Positions 32,304 to 41,427 of a stretch of 64,000 nucleotides of DNA are shown here, piece by piece (within the stretch, counting starts at the first letter, position 1; each line of letters begins with the position of its first letter). Source of the stretch: an uncultured Collinsella sp. (lineage in GTDB: Bacteria > Actinomycetota > Coriobacteriia > Coriobacteriales > Coriobacteriaceae); assembly GCA_958413895.1 (NCBI GenBank), contig CATYVQ010000001.1, positions 124,001 through 188,000 of the forward strand, read 5' to 3'. The position numbers were made by a program, and so were the translations under genes. The notes under the pieces are model-generated. The model did not search any database and was not told the origin of the DNA. It saw only the letters and a program-made list of their open reading frames with translations.

Positions 32304-33482
32304 TTAGTTGTTCTTGGTCAGACGCTCAACGTCGTGGGCGATCATGTATTCCTCGTCGGTGGGGATGACCATGACCGTGACGGCGGAACCGGCGGCGCTG
32401 ATGACCTGCGGGCCGTTGCCCACGGCCTCGCGGTTCTTGTTGTTGTCGATGCGTACGCCCAGCCACTCAAAGCAGTCGCAGAAGGCCTTGCGGATCGACC
32501 AGTCGTTCTCACCGATACCGGCGGTAAAGGTGATGGTGTCCACGCCCGCCATAGAAGCGATCATGGAGCCAGCCTGCTGCATGGCTTTGTAGGCGAACAT
32601 ATCGAAGGCGAGCAGGCAGCGCTCGTCGCCCTCGGAGGCGCGTGTACGGATGTCGCGGGCGTCGTTGGAGATGCCCGAGATGGCAAGCAGACCAGACTGC
32701 TTGTTCATCATGTCATCGACTTCCTGATAGCTGTAGCCGCCCTCGCGCTGGAGGTAGCACACGGTGGCCGGGTCAATGGAACCACAGCGGGTACCCATCA
32801 TCAGACCGTCAAGCGGCGTGAGGCCCATCGTGGTGTCGCGGCACACGCCGTCCTCAATGGCGGCAAGCGAAGCACCGTTACCCAAATGGCACGAAAGCAG
32901 ACGGTGGCAGCGCGAACCCAGGATCTCCTTGGCCATCATCCACTCATAGCGGTGGCTCGTGCCGTGGGCGCCGTACTTGCGCACGTGGTACTTGTCGCAC
33001 ACGTCCTTGGGCAGCGCGTAGGTATAGGCGACCTCGGGCATGGTCATGTGGAACGAGGTATCGAAGACGGCGACGTTGGGCAGCTCCGGATACTTCTCAC
33101 GGCAATACTCGATTGCTGCGGCCTCGCCGTAGTTGTGCAGCGGAGCAAGCGGTGCCACCTCAAGAATCTTGGCAATAACCTCGTCGTCGACAACTGCGGA
33201 ATCATCGAAGTGCCAGCCGCCCTGAACGATACGATGCCCAATGCCATCAATCGTAAAGTCGGTCTTCTCAAGCTCCTCGAGCACACGAGCGATAGCAGAG
33301 CGATGATCGGGGAAAGGGACCTCCTCGGTCTGCTTGGCGCCACCGTTCTCGGAGTGGCCAAAGATGCCCATGTCCGATCCGATACGTTCGCAGTTGCCCT
33401 TGGCGAAAACCTCTCGGGTATCGGTATCCAAAAGCTGATATTTAAGGCTTGAGCTGCCGGCGTTGACAACAAGTACGTTCAT
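32304..33482 (-). CDS. ackA: Acetate kinase, paralog 1
   Basis: Makes ATP and acetate from acetyl phosphate. It is 392 residues of the ASKHA fold: VLVVNAGSSSLKYQLLD at the start, YGAHGTSHRYEWM (ACETATE_KINASE-type motif), LSCHLGNGASLAAIEDG and FTAGIGEN near the end. The gene lies downstream of a second, diverged ackA in the same direction, with a terminator between them. Paralog choice under different conditions is possible but unproven. Confidence 0.96.
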   Translation of the reverse strand: MNVLVVNAGSSSLKYQLLDTDTREVFAKGNCERIGSDMGIFGHSENGGAKQTEEVPFPDHRSAIARVLEELEKTDFTIDGIGHRIVQGGWHFDDSAVVDDEVIAKILEVAPLAPLHNYGEAAAIEYCREKYPELPNVAVFDTSFHMTMPEVAYTYALPKDVCDKYHVRKYGAHGTSHRYEWMMAKEILGSRCHRLLSCHLGNGASLAAIEDGVCRDTTMGLTPLDGLMMGTRCGSIDPATVCYLQREGGYSYQEVDDMMNKQSGLLAISGISNDARDIRTRASEGDERCLLAFDMFAYKAMQQAGSMIASMAGVDTITFTAGIGENDWSIRKAFCDCFEWLGVRIDNNKNREAVGNGPQVISAAGSAVTVMVIPTDEEYMIAHDVERLTKNN

Positions 33483-33548
33483 GAGACTCCTTTGCAGTGC
33501 AATACGGTCGACGCAGACCCCTTAAGGCGGCCGCATGTTAATAAGAAG

Positions 33549-33575
33549 TTATCACAACTTGATAAATAGCTATCA
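33549..33575 (-). promoter_or_regulatory. Inverted repeats upstream of ackA paralog 1
   Basis: TTATCA-CAACT-TGATAA (33549-33565) overlaps TGATA-AATAGC-TATCA (33560-33575), about 70 bp before the start codon. This is a plausible operator; the regulator is unknown. Confidence 0.45.
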
Positions 33576-33595
33576 GGCATATCGCCCAACGAGCA

Positions 33596-33636
33596 CAAAA
33601 GAGGGGCCGAACGGCGCTCGGTCGTCCAGCCCCTCC
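33596..33636 (-). terminator. Terminator of ackA (copy at 33647)
   Basis: Minus-strand stem GAGGGGC/GCCCCTC followed by TTTTG, immediately after the stop codon of the upstream acetate kinase. Confidence 0.85.
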
Positions 33637-33646
33637 CCTCTTGCAA

Positions 33647-34825
33647 TTACTTGCCGTTGACGATGCGCTCAACGTCGGAAGCGATCATGAACTCCTCGTC
33701 CGTGGGGATGACGAAGATCTTGACCTTGGAATCCTTGGCAGACAGGCGCCAAGCGCCGTCACCACGCAGGGCGTTGCGGGCATGATCCATCTTGACGCCC
33801 ATAAAGGCCAGACGGTCGGCGACGCCGGCACGAACGGCCGGAGCGTGCTCACCGATGCCAGCGGTGAAGACCAGCGTGTCCATGCCGCACATGGAAGTAG
33901 CCATCTCGGCAGCCTTGGCGGCAATCTTGTAGACAAACATGTCGAAGGCGAGCTGGGCATCGGGGTCGCCGGCAGCGGCGAGCTCCTCGACGTTGCGGCA
34001 GTCGTTGGTCTTGCCGCCGGTCACAGCCAAAAGGCCGGACTTCTTGTTCATCATCTCGTCGACCTCGTCGAAGGTGTAGCCACCCTCGCGCTGCAGGTAG
34101 CACACGGTAGCCGGGTCGATGGAGCCGCAACGGGTGCCCATCATGACGCCGTCGAGCGGCGTCAAGCCCATGGTGGTGTCCATGCACTTGCCGTCCTCGA
34201 TGGCGCACAGGGAAGCGCCGGAGCCGATATGGCACACGACGACCTTGCGGGCCTCGCCGTTGGTCATCTCGGCGACCTTCTTGGAGATGTAACGGTAGCT
34301 GGTGCCGTGGGCGCCGTACTTACGGATGTGCAGCTTGTCGCAGACGTCCTTGGGCAGGGCGTAAGTCTTGGCGACCTCGGGCATGTTGAAGTGGAAAGCG
34401 GTGTCGTAGACCGTGACGTTGGGCAGGTCGGGATACTGCTCGAGGCAGTACTCGATAACGTTGGCCTCGGGGTTGTTGTGCAGCGGCGCCAGCGGGGCGA
34501 CCTCGCGAATTTTGGCGAGAACGTCCTCATCGACGAGGGAGGAATCGCCAAAGTACCAACCGCCCTGAACGATGCGATGGCCGATGCCCTCGATCTTGAC
34601 GCCGTTGGCCTCGAGGTCCTTCAGAACGACCTCGATGGCGACCTTGTGGTCGGGGAACTCGATGTTCTCGGTCACCTTCTTGGAACCGTTGGCAGCGTGG
34701 GTGAAGGTGCCGCCGGTAAAGCAGACGCGCTCGCAGGAGCCCTTTGCGGACACCTTGTGGGACTTGGTATCGATGACCTGATACTTAAGGGTCGAAGATC
34801 CTGCGTTGACGACCAGAACGTTCAT
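33647..34825 (-). CDS. ackA: Acetate kinase, paralog 2
   Basis: Second 392-residue acetate kinase with all family motifs (VLVVNAGSSTLKYQVID, YGAHGTSYRYISKK, VVCHIGSGASLCAIEDG, FTAGIGEH). It is the same length as the 32304 paralog and aligns without gaps over most of its length, but differs at many positions; for instance it has GSGAS where the other has GNGAS. So this is an old tandem duplication, not a recent copy. AGGGAG precedes the ATG. It has its own promoter region and terminator. Confidence 0.95.
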   Translation of the reverse strand: MNVLVVNAGSSTLKYQVIDTKSHKVSAKGSCERVCFTGGTFTHAANGSKKVTENIEFPDHKVAIEVVLKDLEANGVKIEGIGHRIVQGGWYFGDSSLVDEDVLAKIREVAPLAPLHNNPEANVIEYCLEQYPDLPNVTVYDTAFHFNMPEVAKTYALPKDVCDKLHIRKYGAHGTSYRYISKKVAEMTNGEARKVVVCHIGSGASLCAIEDGKCMDTTMGLTPLDGVMMGTRCGSIDPATVCYLQREGGYTFDEVDEMMNKKSGLLAVTGGKTNDCRNVEELAAAGDPDAQLAFDMFVYKIAAKAAEMATSMCGMDTLVFTAGIGEHAPAVRAGVADRLAFMGVKMDHARNALRGDGAWRLSAKDSKVKIFVIPTDEEFMIASDVERIVNGK

Positions 34826-34878
34826 GTGTCTCCCTACTAACAGGCGGTGTGGCGCCGCCAGGTTACATACGCTTCAAT

Positions 34879-34912
34879 AATAAACCCAAACACCCTCGCG
34901 CTCGGGTTTATT
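34879..34912 (-). terminator. Terminator of the MFS gene
   Basis: Arms AATAAACCC and GGGTTTATT around a 16-nt loop, followed on the minus strand by ATTG. It lies between the MFS stop codon and the acetate kinase start. Confidence 0.7.
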
Positions 34913-34945
34913 GCGTTGATATATAAGTTATCGGTGCCCAAATAC

Positions 34946-36106
34946 TCACGGCCTTTGACTTGTAAGACGAAATAGCGCGGAGATATACACCAGGGAAGAA
35001 ATCCCGAGCGCAACTAGCAATACGACTCGAATGCCCGCAACGCTACTCAACACAGCGTTGAGCAGATAGAAAAGGATGGCACCAACCGCCACCATCTGGC
35101 TTTGAACCGAAATCAGCGAACAGCGCATCGATGAATCGGCAGCATTTTGGAAAACTGAGTATTTGATTGGGGCAAACAACGAGTACGCAACCGTCTGCAG
35201 CACATAGAACACGGGCAGCAAATTAGCCGGAGTAAGGGGAATCAAAAACAAAGCTGTCAATGCTAAGCGAATGATGCCGCAAATACGCGCAAAACGGCCC
35301 TTGTCGACACGAGCAATCACACTGGGCACGATAAACCCTATGGAGGCGGAGGCAAGGAGCTGGACCGCAATGGTCACGCCCGAAGCGACAGCATTCATTC
35401 CGCGGCCTGCAAGCAACAGTGAGAAAAAGTCTTCCAGGGCGACAAAAGCAAATGCCTGAGAACAGTCCATGATGAACGCCGACCGAAGAATGCCATTACC
35501 CGCAATAGCTGCACCGATCATCTTCGGGCTCATTCCGTGCCCAGGTGTCACCGCAGCGCCCTCTCTTCTCGCCTCAGGAATACGGACAACGACAACCAAT
35601 GTCAGCACCATTGTGATGATATCGACCGAAAGCCCAATGAGATACGCGCCAGCGGACGAAATGAAACCGCCCACGCAAGCGGAGATGGCATAAGAGGCAT
35701 AGAAAACAAATCGCTCAACGACATTAAGTCTTACGAGCTGGTCCTGAGAGACGCTGTCAATGTAAATCGCTTCTATGGATCCGCTCACACATGCAACGGC
35801 AAAACCTTTGAGAGCAAACGCGCCGATTAAAAGCAGAGGAGAACGGACGAGAAGCAGGGCGACATAGTATCCAAGCATCCCCACGACGCCAACGAGACCA
35901 CTTGTCTTTCGTCCAAACCTATCGGCAATATAGCCAGTGGGAACTTCAAAGATGAACTTGCTCATTTGATATGCAATCATCATGCTAGAAATCGCTACCA
36001 TCGAAAGCCCGACGAACTCAAGGTAGACGGTTAGAAAATACAAGATGGTGCTAAAGTTCGACAGGAAAACGAACATCATATAAAGCAAAACCGTACGGTT
36101 TTTCAT
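34946..36106 (-). CDS. MFS transporter
   Basis: A 386-residue major facilitator with about 12 membrane segments. The loop between segments 2 and 3 reads EVPTGYIADRFGRKTSGLVG, the classical MFS motif A. Substrate unknown. The ATG at 36106 has GGAGG 7 nt upstream. G+C is clearly lower than in neighbouring genes, and the LysR gene immediately upstream shares this. The pair was perhaps acquired together, with the LysR protein controlling the transporter (inference). Confidence 0.88.
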   Translation of the reverse strand: MKNRTVLLYMMFVFLSNFSTILYFLTVYLEFVGLSMVAISSMMIAYQMSKFIFEVPTGYIADRFGRKTSGLVGVVGMLGYYVALLLVRSPLLLIGAFALKGFAVACVSGSIEAIYIDSVSQDQLVRLNVVERFVFYASYAISACVGGFISSAGAYLIGLSVDIITMVLTLVVVVRIPEARREGAAVTPGHGMSPKMIGAAIAGNGILRSAFIMDCSQAFAFVALEDFFSLLLAGRGMNAVASGVTIAVQLLASASIGFIVPSVIARVDKGRFARICGIIRLALTALFLIPLTPANLLPVFYVLQTVAYSLFAPIKYSVFQNAADSSMRCSLISVQSQMVAVGAILFYLLNAVLSSVAGIRVVLLVALGISSLVYISALFRLTSQRP

Positions 36107-36186
36107 GCTTCGCCCTCCAAGAGCCAATAACCCAAACCGAAATCTTGGAAAAGCATGAGGGCAAAGCCGTCAGTCATGTGTTACAA

Positions 36187-36227
36187 GGCGTCAACATTTA
36201 CTTGACGCCACGAGGCCAAATGGCCTC
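36187..36227 (-). terminator. Hairpins at the end of the LysR gene
   Basis: GGCGTCAA/TTGACGCC (36187-36209) and GAGGCC/GGCCTC (36212-36227, covering the stop codon). Neither has a T-tract, so expression may continue into the MFS gene 120 bp on. Confidence 0.55.
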
Positions 36228-37116
36228 ACGAAGCGAGATGACGCAATAGGTGAAGAAATACCGTCTGGTGTCGATCGGTCCAGGCATTTTGTCGATAGCA
36301 AAAGTAGATGGGCAAGGCTACGTCATGCGAGCCTTCAATGGAGCACTCGCTCACTTCCAGTCCATCTGATGCGAGAGAAGAGCCAGAAAAACTCAATATC
36401 AATCCCCCGGCTTGAAGAAACTCAGTCTGCGCCCTGTTTCCGTATTCGACATCGCGAAAGCGGAAATTAACCAGCTGAGCTTCGGGACATTGATTAATCG
36501 CATTGAGACAGGGTGACAAATTAATTGGAACAGCGAGCCTGCCGCCCAGTAACTCACGAACGGTCATAGCACCCACAGATTGATGACCAGCTGGGCATGA
36601 AAGAACCCTGAGCTCCTTTTCACCCATATATTTTGAAGAAAGGACGCTGTCCCGTGGTTCCTCAAACGAGATAGCCGCGTCCGAAATGCCAAGTATAAGT
36701 GATTCAAAGCATGTTGCCGTTGGCTGATGCCACACATCAAGATGAATCTGAGGGCGCGAGCTTTCAAACGAGTCGTACCAGTTTTCGGAAAAAAGGCGCC
36801 CCCGCCCGTGAAGACAGGGGGCGTAAAGACGGAAATGGCCGTCGGGCGAAACGCCGCCGTTCCCCGATTGAGCGTACTTTTTGAGATCGTCGACTTGTGC
36901 CAGGATCATACGTGCGCGACGCGCAAACTCTCGGCCCGCAGGAGACAAAACAGCCTCCCCCGCCGATCGGTTGAGCAAAACGATCTGGTACTCAGATTCC
37001 AGTTTCTTAATTGCCGACGAAACAGCCTGTGGGCTCACGTGAACGGCGCGAGCCGCTTTGCGTACGCCGCCGTAGTTCGCTACCGCTTGAAGGTATTCGA
37101 GTTGAGAAAGCTGCAT
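36226..37116 (-). CDS. LysR-family transcriptional regulator
   Basis: A 296-residue regulator. The N-terminal winged helix (about 1-60) reads QLEYLQAVANYGGVRKAARAVHVSPQAVSSAIKKLE, a typical LysR motif; the remainder is a periplasmic-binding-like effector domain. Ligand unknown. It lies upstream of the MFS gene in the same direction and shares its lower G+C. Confidence 0.9.
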   Translation of the reverse strand: MQLSQLEYLQAVANYGGVRKAARAVHVSPQAVSSAIKKLESEYQIVLLNRSAGEAVLSPAGREFARRARMILAQVDDLKKYAQSGNGGVSPDGHFRLYAPCLHGRGRLFSENWYDSFESSRPQIHLDVWHQPTATCFESLILGISDAAISFEEPRDSVLSSKYMGEKELRVLSCPAGHQSVGAMTVRELLGGRLAVPINLSPCLNAINQCPEAQLVNFRFRDVEYGNRAQTEFLQAGGLILSFSGSSLASDGLEVSECSIEGSHDVALPIYFCYRQNAWTDRHQTVFLHLLRHLAS

Positions 37117-37157
37117 AGGTTACTCCAAAGGCAGCCAAGGCGACGGGCCGTGCGTCC

Positions 37158-37493
37158 TCAGATGAGGTTCTCGCCCAGGTTCTTGCCGCCGAGGATGTGC
37201 ATGTGGAAGTGCATGACGGTCTGACCGGCGTTGACGCCCTTGTTGGAGATGACGCGGAAACCGTCCTCCAGGCCCTTGACCTTAGCGACTTCCTGGACGG
37301 CGTGGGCCATGGCACCCATGGTCTCGGCCGGCACGTTGTCAGCGATGTCGCTGTAGTGCTTTTTGGGGATCACGAGTGTGTGGACCGGCGCCTGGGGGTT
37401 GAGGTCGTCGAAGGCGATGACCTGGTCGTCCTCATAGACAACGGTCGAGGGGATCTCGTGGTTGGCAATTTTGCAGAAGATGCAGTCACACAT
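37158..37493 (-). CDS. HIT family nucleotide hydrolase
   Basis: A 111-residue protein of the HINT branch that hydrolyses adenosine phosphoramidates or related nucleotides. CDCIFCKIANHEIPS gives zinc-type Cys residues; the triad is in TVMHFHMHILGG (His-x-His-x-His). The ATG at 37493 has AAAGGA 6 nt upstream; a longer start at 37511 does not. Confidence 0.94.
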   Translation of the reverse strand: MCDCIFCKIANHEIPSTVVYEDDQVIAFDDLNPQAPVHTLVIPKKHYSDIADNVPAETMGAMAHAVQEVAKVKGLEDGFRVISNKGVNAGQTVMHFHMHILGGKNLGENLI

Positions 37494-37542
37494 GGCTGGT
37501 TCCTTTCTCACAGACCAAGGTAATTATATTTGGTCGGGATGG

Positions 37543-37809
37543 TTAGAACGAGAGGTTGTCGTCCGTGTTGGCGGCTTCGCCGTCGGCGAGCGCGTCGTTG
37601 CCGTCGACGTCCTTAAGGAGCACCGAGACCTTCTGCTCGGCATCGGACAGGCGGGTGCGTAGGCTTTTGAGGAGCTCGACGCCGCGGGTATAGCTCTCGA
37701 GCGACTCCTCGAGCTCCATATCACCCGACTCCAAGCTGCGGATGATGAGCTCCAGCTCCTGCGAGGCCTGCTTGTACGTAAGCTGCTCGACCGGGGTCTT
37801 CTCTGCCAT
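37543..37809 (-). CDS. xseB: Exodeoxyribonuclease VII small subunit
   Basis: An 88-residue all-helical subunit of the ssDNA exonuclease VII. LTYKQASQELELIIRSLESGDMELEESLESYTRGVELLKSL is the family core (about 9-50), with an acidic tail. It lies directly after xseA, as usual. Confidence 0.94.
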   Translation of the reverse strand: MAEKTPVEQLTYKQASQELELIIRSLESGDMELEESLESYTRGVELLKSLRTRLSDAEQKVSVLLKDVDGNDALADGEAANTDDNLSF

Positions 37810-37851
37810 ATCTGTTTCCTTTCCTAAAGGTTTATCGCTATGAAACGCGGT

Positions 37852-39303
37852 CTACTCGGCCGTATTGACCGTTGCCGCCACGTTGCCGTCTGCCATGCGC
37901 ACGCGAATGGCGTCGCCGGGCTTAAAGGTCTTGACGCTCGTAGCCACACCATCATCGCTGTACGCGATGGAATAGCCACGGGCAAGCACCTTGAGCGGCG
38001 ACAGGGCATCGAGCGACGCGGCAGCTCGGCCCAGGTCGGACGCGGGTTTGCTGAGCATCGTGCGCCCCTGATGCTCCAGACGGGAACTCGCAAGTGTGAG
38101 CGCATGGCGCTTGCCATCGAGCCCCGAGGTGCTTGCAACCAGACGCTCGGGCAGGCGCTCAAAGTTGGAGCGGAATGTCCCAACCGAACGCGTTATGGCG
38201 CCGGACAGGCGATCGGCAGTCAGCGCAAGCTCCGATTCGCGACGCTCGACCATAAATGTGGGGTCGTTGAGGCACGGGCGGCACGCAGCCGCATCGAGCG
38301 CATCGCCCAAGCGAGCCGTATAGGTATCCCAGGCACGGCGACCGCGCTGATCGAGCATCTCCAGATCAACCTGATTCGACCCAATCATCGATGCCATCGC
38401 GGCACCCAGGCGCTGATGGCGCGCCTCGAGCACATCGGCCAACTCCGTCATAGCCGGCGCCACCGATTCTGCCGCCGCCGTGGGCGTGGAGGCGCGGCGG
38501 TCGCTCACCATGTCGCAAATCGAGGTATCGGGCTCATGGCCAATGCCGGTCACCACGGGCACAGGACAAGCCGCCACCGCGCGGGCAAGCTCCTCGTCAT
38601 TAAAGGTCATGAGGTCCTCAAAGGAGCCGCCGCCGCGTACCAGCAAGATGCAGTCGGGCGCCGGCGTGATGGCGGCCGCACGGCGCAGACCCTCAATGAG
38701 CTCGGCCGGCGCACCCTCGCCTTGGACCTTAGCGCCCACGCAGACGAGCTCGACGAGCGGGTTGCGACGACGCAATGTGCGCTTGACGTCGTCGATTACG
38801 GCACCCGAAAGTGAGGTAACGACCGCCACGCGGGAGCAGAACACCGGGATGCGGCGCTTGCGCGCTTCGTCCATCAGGCCCTCGCGGCGTAGCTTTTCGG
38901 CCAGTTGCGCCACTTGTTGACGCAGCAGACCCTCCCCCGCCAGCGAGAATGAGCGAACGACAAAGCTCATGCGGCCCGTGGCCTTATAGAGATTAAAGCT
39001 GCCCTTAAAGCTCACCTGCATGCCGTCGCGCAAGTCGAAGGTGCGCTTAAGGTAGGCGCCCTTCCAGATGATGCAGTCGACGGCGGCCGAGTCGTCTTTA
39101 ATCTGGAAGTAGCAGTGGCCGCTTCGGGCGTTGGGACCACGGAAACCCGTGACCTCGCCCAAAACGCTCAGCTGCGGAATGGCATCGAGCGCGCCAGCGG
39201 CAATCTCCACCGCCTGGCTCACGCTAAGTTCTTTACGCTCCTGCTCATCCGATCCGTCGAACTCGGCGGAAACGCTATTGCCGGTTAGATTCCAGCCTGC
39301 CAC
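37852..39303 (-). CDS. xseA: Exodeoxyribonuclease VII large subunit
   Basis: Catalytic subunit of exonuclease VII. It is 483 residues. An N-terminal OB fold (SQAVEIAAGALDAIPQLSVLGEVTGF, then GHCYFQIKDDSAAVDCIIWKGA) is followed by the catalytic region RGGGSFEDLMTFNDEELARAVAACPVPVVTGIGHEPD and a long helical C-terminal segment. I chose the GTG at 39303 because AAAGGAGG lies 5 nt upstream; ATG codons at 39321 and 39330 have no such site. Confidence 0.95.
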   Translation of the reverse strand: MAGWNLTGNSVSAEFDGSDEQERKELSVSQAVEIAAGALDAIPQLSVLGEVTGFRGPNARSGHCYFQIKDDSAAVDCIIWKGAYLKRTFDLRDGMQVSFKGSFNLYKATGRMSFVVRSFSLAGEGLLRQQVAQLAEKLRREGLMDEARKRRIPVFCSRVAVVTSLSGAVIDDVKRTLRRRNPLVELVCVGAKVQGEGAPAELIEGLRRAAAITPAPDCILLVRGGGSFEDLMTFNDEELARAVAACPVPVVTGIGHEPDTSICDMVSDRRASTPTAAAESVAPAMTELADVLEARHQRLGAAMASMIGSNQVDLEMLDQRGRRAWDTYTARLGDALDAAACRPCLNDPTFMVERRESELALTADRLSGAITRSVGTFRSNFERLPERLVASTSGLDGKRHALTLASSRLEHQGRTMLSKPASDLGRAAASLDALSPLKVLARGYSIAYSDDGVATSVKTFKPGDAIRVRMADGNVAATVNTAE

Positions 39304-39372
39304 GCAGCCTCCTTTCGTCATCGTGCACAAGGGCTTCGGCCCTGCGCAAATTCAAGTCCAACACATAGTACA

Positions 39373-39402
39373 GCGCCGCGGGGACACAAATCCCCACGGC
39401 GC
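39373..39402. terminator. Hairpin between the Zn-peptidase gene and xseA
   Basis: GCGCCG-C-GGGG / CCCC-A-CGGCGC around an 8-nt loop. It could end the peptidase transcript on the minus strand, although no T-tract follows. Confidence 0.55.
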
Positions 39403-39418
39403 CCAGCAACCCAATTTG

Positions 39419-40123
39419 TTATCGATTGGAGTTTCTGTTGTAGCGAGCCATCAGGTAGAGCAGCTGAATGATCGAAGTGAGCGCTGCAGCAACATAGGTA
39501 AGCGCGGCTGCCGTCAGGACCTTCTTGGCACCGTTGACCTGCTTGGAGCTCATACCCGACTGCTCAATATATGCCACGGCGCGTCGGCTGGCATCAATCT
39601 CAACCGGCAGCGTAACCAACTGGAACAGCACGCTAAACGAGAAGAAGATTAGCGCGAGGGTTGTGAGCCCCGCGATGTTCATAAACAGGCCCATGAGTAG
39701 CACGATGGTCCAGGTGTTCTGGGTAAAGTTGACGACCGGGACCGGGGCAGTGCGCACCTTCATCATGGCGTAGCCGCTTTGACGCTGGGCGGCATGGCCC
39801 GCCTCGTGGCAGGCGACGGCAACGCTTGCGACCGACCCGCCCGAACGGTTGGCATCCGACAAATACAGGTTGTTGTCCTGCGGGTTGTAATGATCAGTGA
39901 GCTCGCCGGCGACGCCCTTGATGCCCACGGCGTTGCAACCGTTTGCATCGAGCATGCGGCGAGCGACCGTGGCACCCGTATCGCCGTCCGAGCACACCCC
40001 AGACCACGTCTTGTACGTCGAGTTGATATAGCTCTGCGCGGCAAGGCCAAGCACCGTGCAGACAAGAACAACCAGCAGGTACAGCGGGTCAATGCCAAAG
40101 CCGTATCCATAGTAATAAGGCAT
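39419..40123 (-). CDS. Membrane zinc metallopeptidase, YugP-like
   Basis: A 234-residue membrane protein. The N-terminal segment (about 12-30) is hydrophobic; VAVACHEAGHAAQRQ gives a HExxH-type zinc site (HEAGH at about 113-117), and three further hydrophobic segments follow. This matches the neutral zinc metallopeptidase family typified by Bacillus YugP. Substrate unknown. GGAGG lies 7 nt before the ATG. Confidence 0.87.
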   Translation of the reverse strand: MPYYYGYGFGIDPLYLLVVLVCTVLGLAAQSYINSTYKTWSGVCSDGDTGATVARRMLDANGCNAVGIKGVAGELTDHYNPQDNNLYLSDANRSGGSVASVAVACHEAGHAAQRQSGYAMMKVRTAPVPVVNFTQNTWTIVLLMGLFMNIAGLTTLALIFFSFSVLFQLVTLPVEIDASRRAVAYIEQSGMSSKQVNGAKKVLTAAALTYVAAALTSIIQLLYLMARYNRNSNR

Positions 40124-40187
40124 GCGAATTCCTCCGAATCGAGTTACACGTTGGAGGCATTCTACCCACTCAAGCGGCTAGGCTTCC

Positions 40188-41321
40188 TTACAGCAATTCA
40201 ATTTTGCCATCTTTGACCGTCAACCCCATATTGCCCGAAAGCAGATCGTCCAGGCGCGAGCCCACAAGCTCAAAACGCCAGCCTTCGCGCAGGGGGCTCT
40301 GCTCGGGGTGCTCAATATAGTCGGCCAGGTCATCGCGCGACGCAATGACCGAGGTCGCCACGCCCGAGCGCTCGGCAACCAGGCGGATGAGCGCGTACAT
40401 AAGATCCGTCACGCTCTCCAGCTCCGGAGAGATCTGGCGATGCCCGCGCACCATGAGCGGCAGGCGATCGTGCGGGCAGCTTGCGCCGCGCTTGATGGCC
40501 ATGAGCGCGCCGTCCACATCGCGCTCCCCCAACTGATCGGTACCGCGAATGCTGCGGAACTCCTCAACACGCACGGGATTGCGCTTAACCAGGGCCAGCA
40601 GCGTATCGTCGGACATAACCCACTTGCGCGGGATGTTGCGCCGCTCGGCGCGGTCTTCACGCCAGGCGGCAAGCTCGCGCGCAATGCCCAACTGATGGCG
40701 GCTACACGAGTTGATGCGCTTGACCTTGCGGAATGCCTCATGACGATCGGCACGGTAGTGTGACTCGTCGGCCAGAGGACGCAACTCATCGAGTACCCAG
40801 TCCACGCGGCCCAACTCGCGCAGGCGGCTCATCATCTCGGTATAGGCGACGATCAGATACTTGACGTCATCGATCGCGTACTCGATCTGTTTATCGGTCA
40901 GCGGGCGGCGCGACCAGTCGGTCAGCGACTCGGTCTTGGGCAGCGATACGCCGCAGAACGTCTGAACAAGCGCGCCATACGAAATCTGCTGGCGCTCGCC
41001 CAAAAAGGCGGCGGCGACCTGCGTATCGAAAATCGGTCGCGGCAGCACGCCCACGGTATGGAGCATGACCTCCATATCCTGCGAGCAGGCGTGGAAGACC
41101 TTGGTCACGCTCTCGTCGGCCATAAGCTCGGCCAGTGGCGAAAGGTCGTCGATCACCAGAGGGTCGACCGCCACGCTCTCGGCAGGGGTGGCAATCTGAA
41201 CCAAGCACAGGCGCGGATGGAACGTGCGCTCACGCAAAAACTCGGTATCGACGGCAATCGCGTCGAACTCACGGGCGCGCTGGCAAAAGTCGAGTAGAGC
41301 CTGATGTGTGGAAATGTACAT
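40188..41321 (-). CDS. rnd: Ribonuclease D
   Basis: 3'-5' exoribonuclease of the DEDD family involved in tRNA 3' processing. It is 377 residues. ExoI motif DTEFLRERTF (Asp-x-Glu), ExoII near HACSQDMEVM, and ExoIII around EYAIDDVKYL (Tyr/Asp) are all present; an HRDC domain follows (about 205-290). The ATG at 41321 opens the fold directly (ISTHQALLDFCQ); an upstream ATG at 41357 adds 12 unlikely residues. Confidence 0.92.
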   Translation of the reverse strand: MYISTHQALLDFCQRAREFDAIAVDTEFLRERTFHPRLCLVQIATPAESVAVDPLVIDDLSPLAELMADESVTKVFHACSQDMEVMLHTVGVLPRPIFDTQVAAAFLGERQQISYGALVQTFCGVSLPKTESLTDWSRRPLTDKQIEYAIDDVKYLIVAYTEMMSRLRELGRVDWVLDELRPLADESHYRADRHEAFRKVKRINSCSRHQLGIARELAAWREDRAERRNIPRKWVMSDDTLLALVKRNPVRVEEFRSIRGTDQLGERDVDGALMAIKRGASCPHDRLPLMVRGHRQISPELESVTDLMYALIRLVAERSGVATSVIASRDDLADYIEHPEQSPLREGWRFELVGSRLDDLLSGNMGLTVKDGKIELL

Positions 41322-41427
41322 ATCAACCCATCGAATAAGGTTAGGCCCGAAAAACACGGGTAGGATATCGGCATTGCCTTACAACTATACTCGGATACTC
41401 GGTTAGTCACAGAACGGGAACGTAAGT

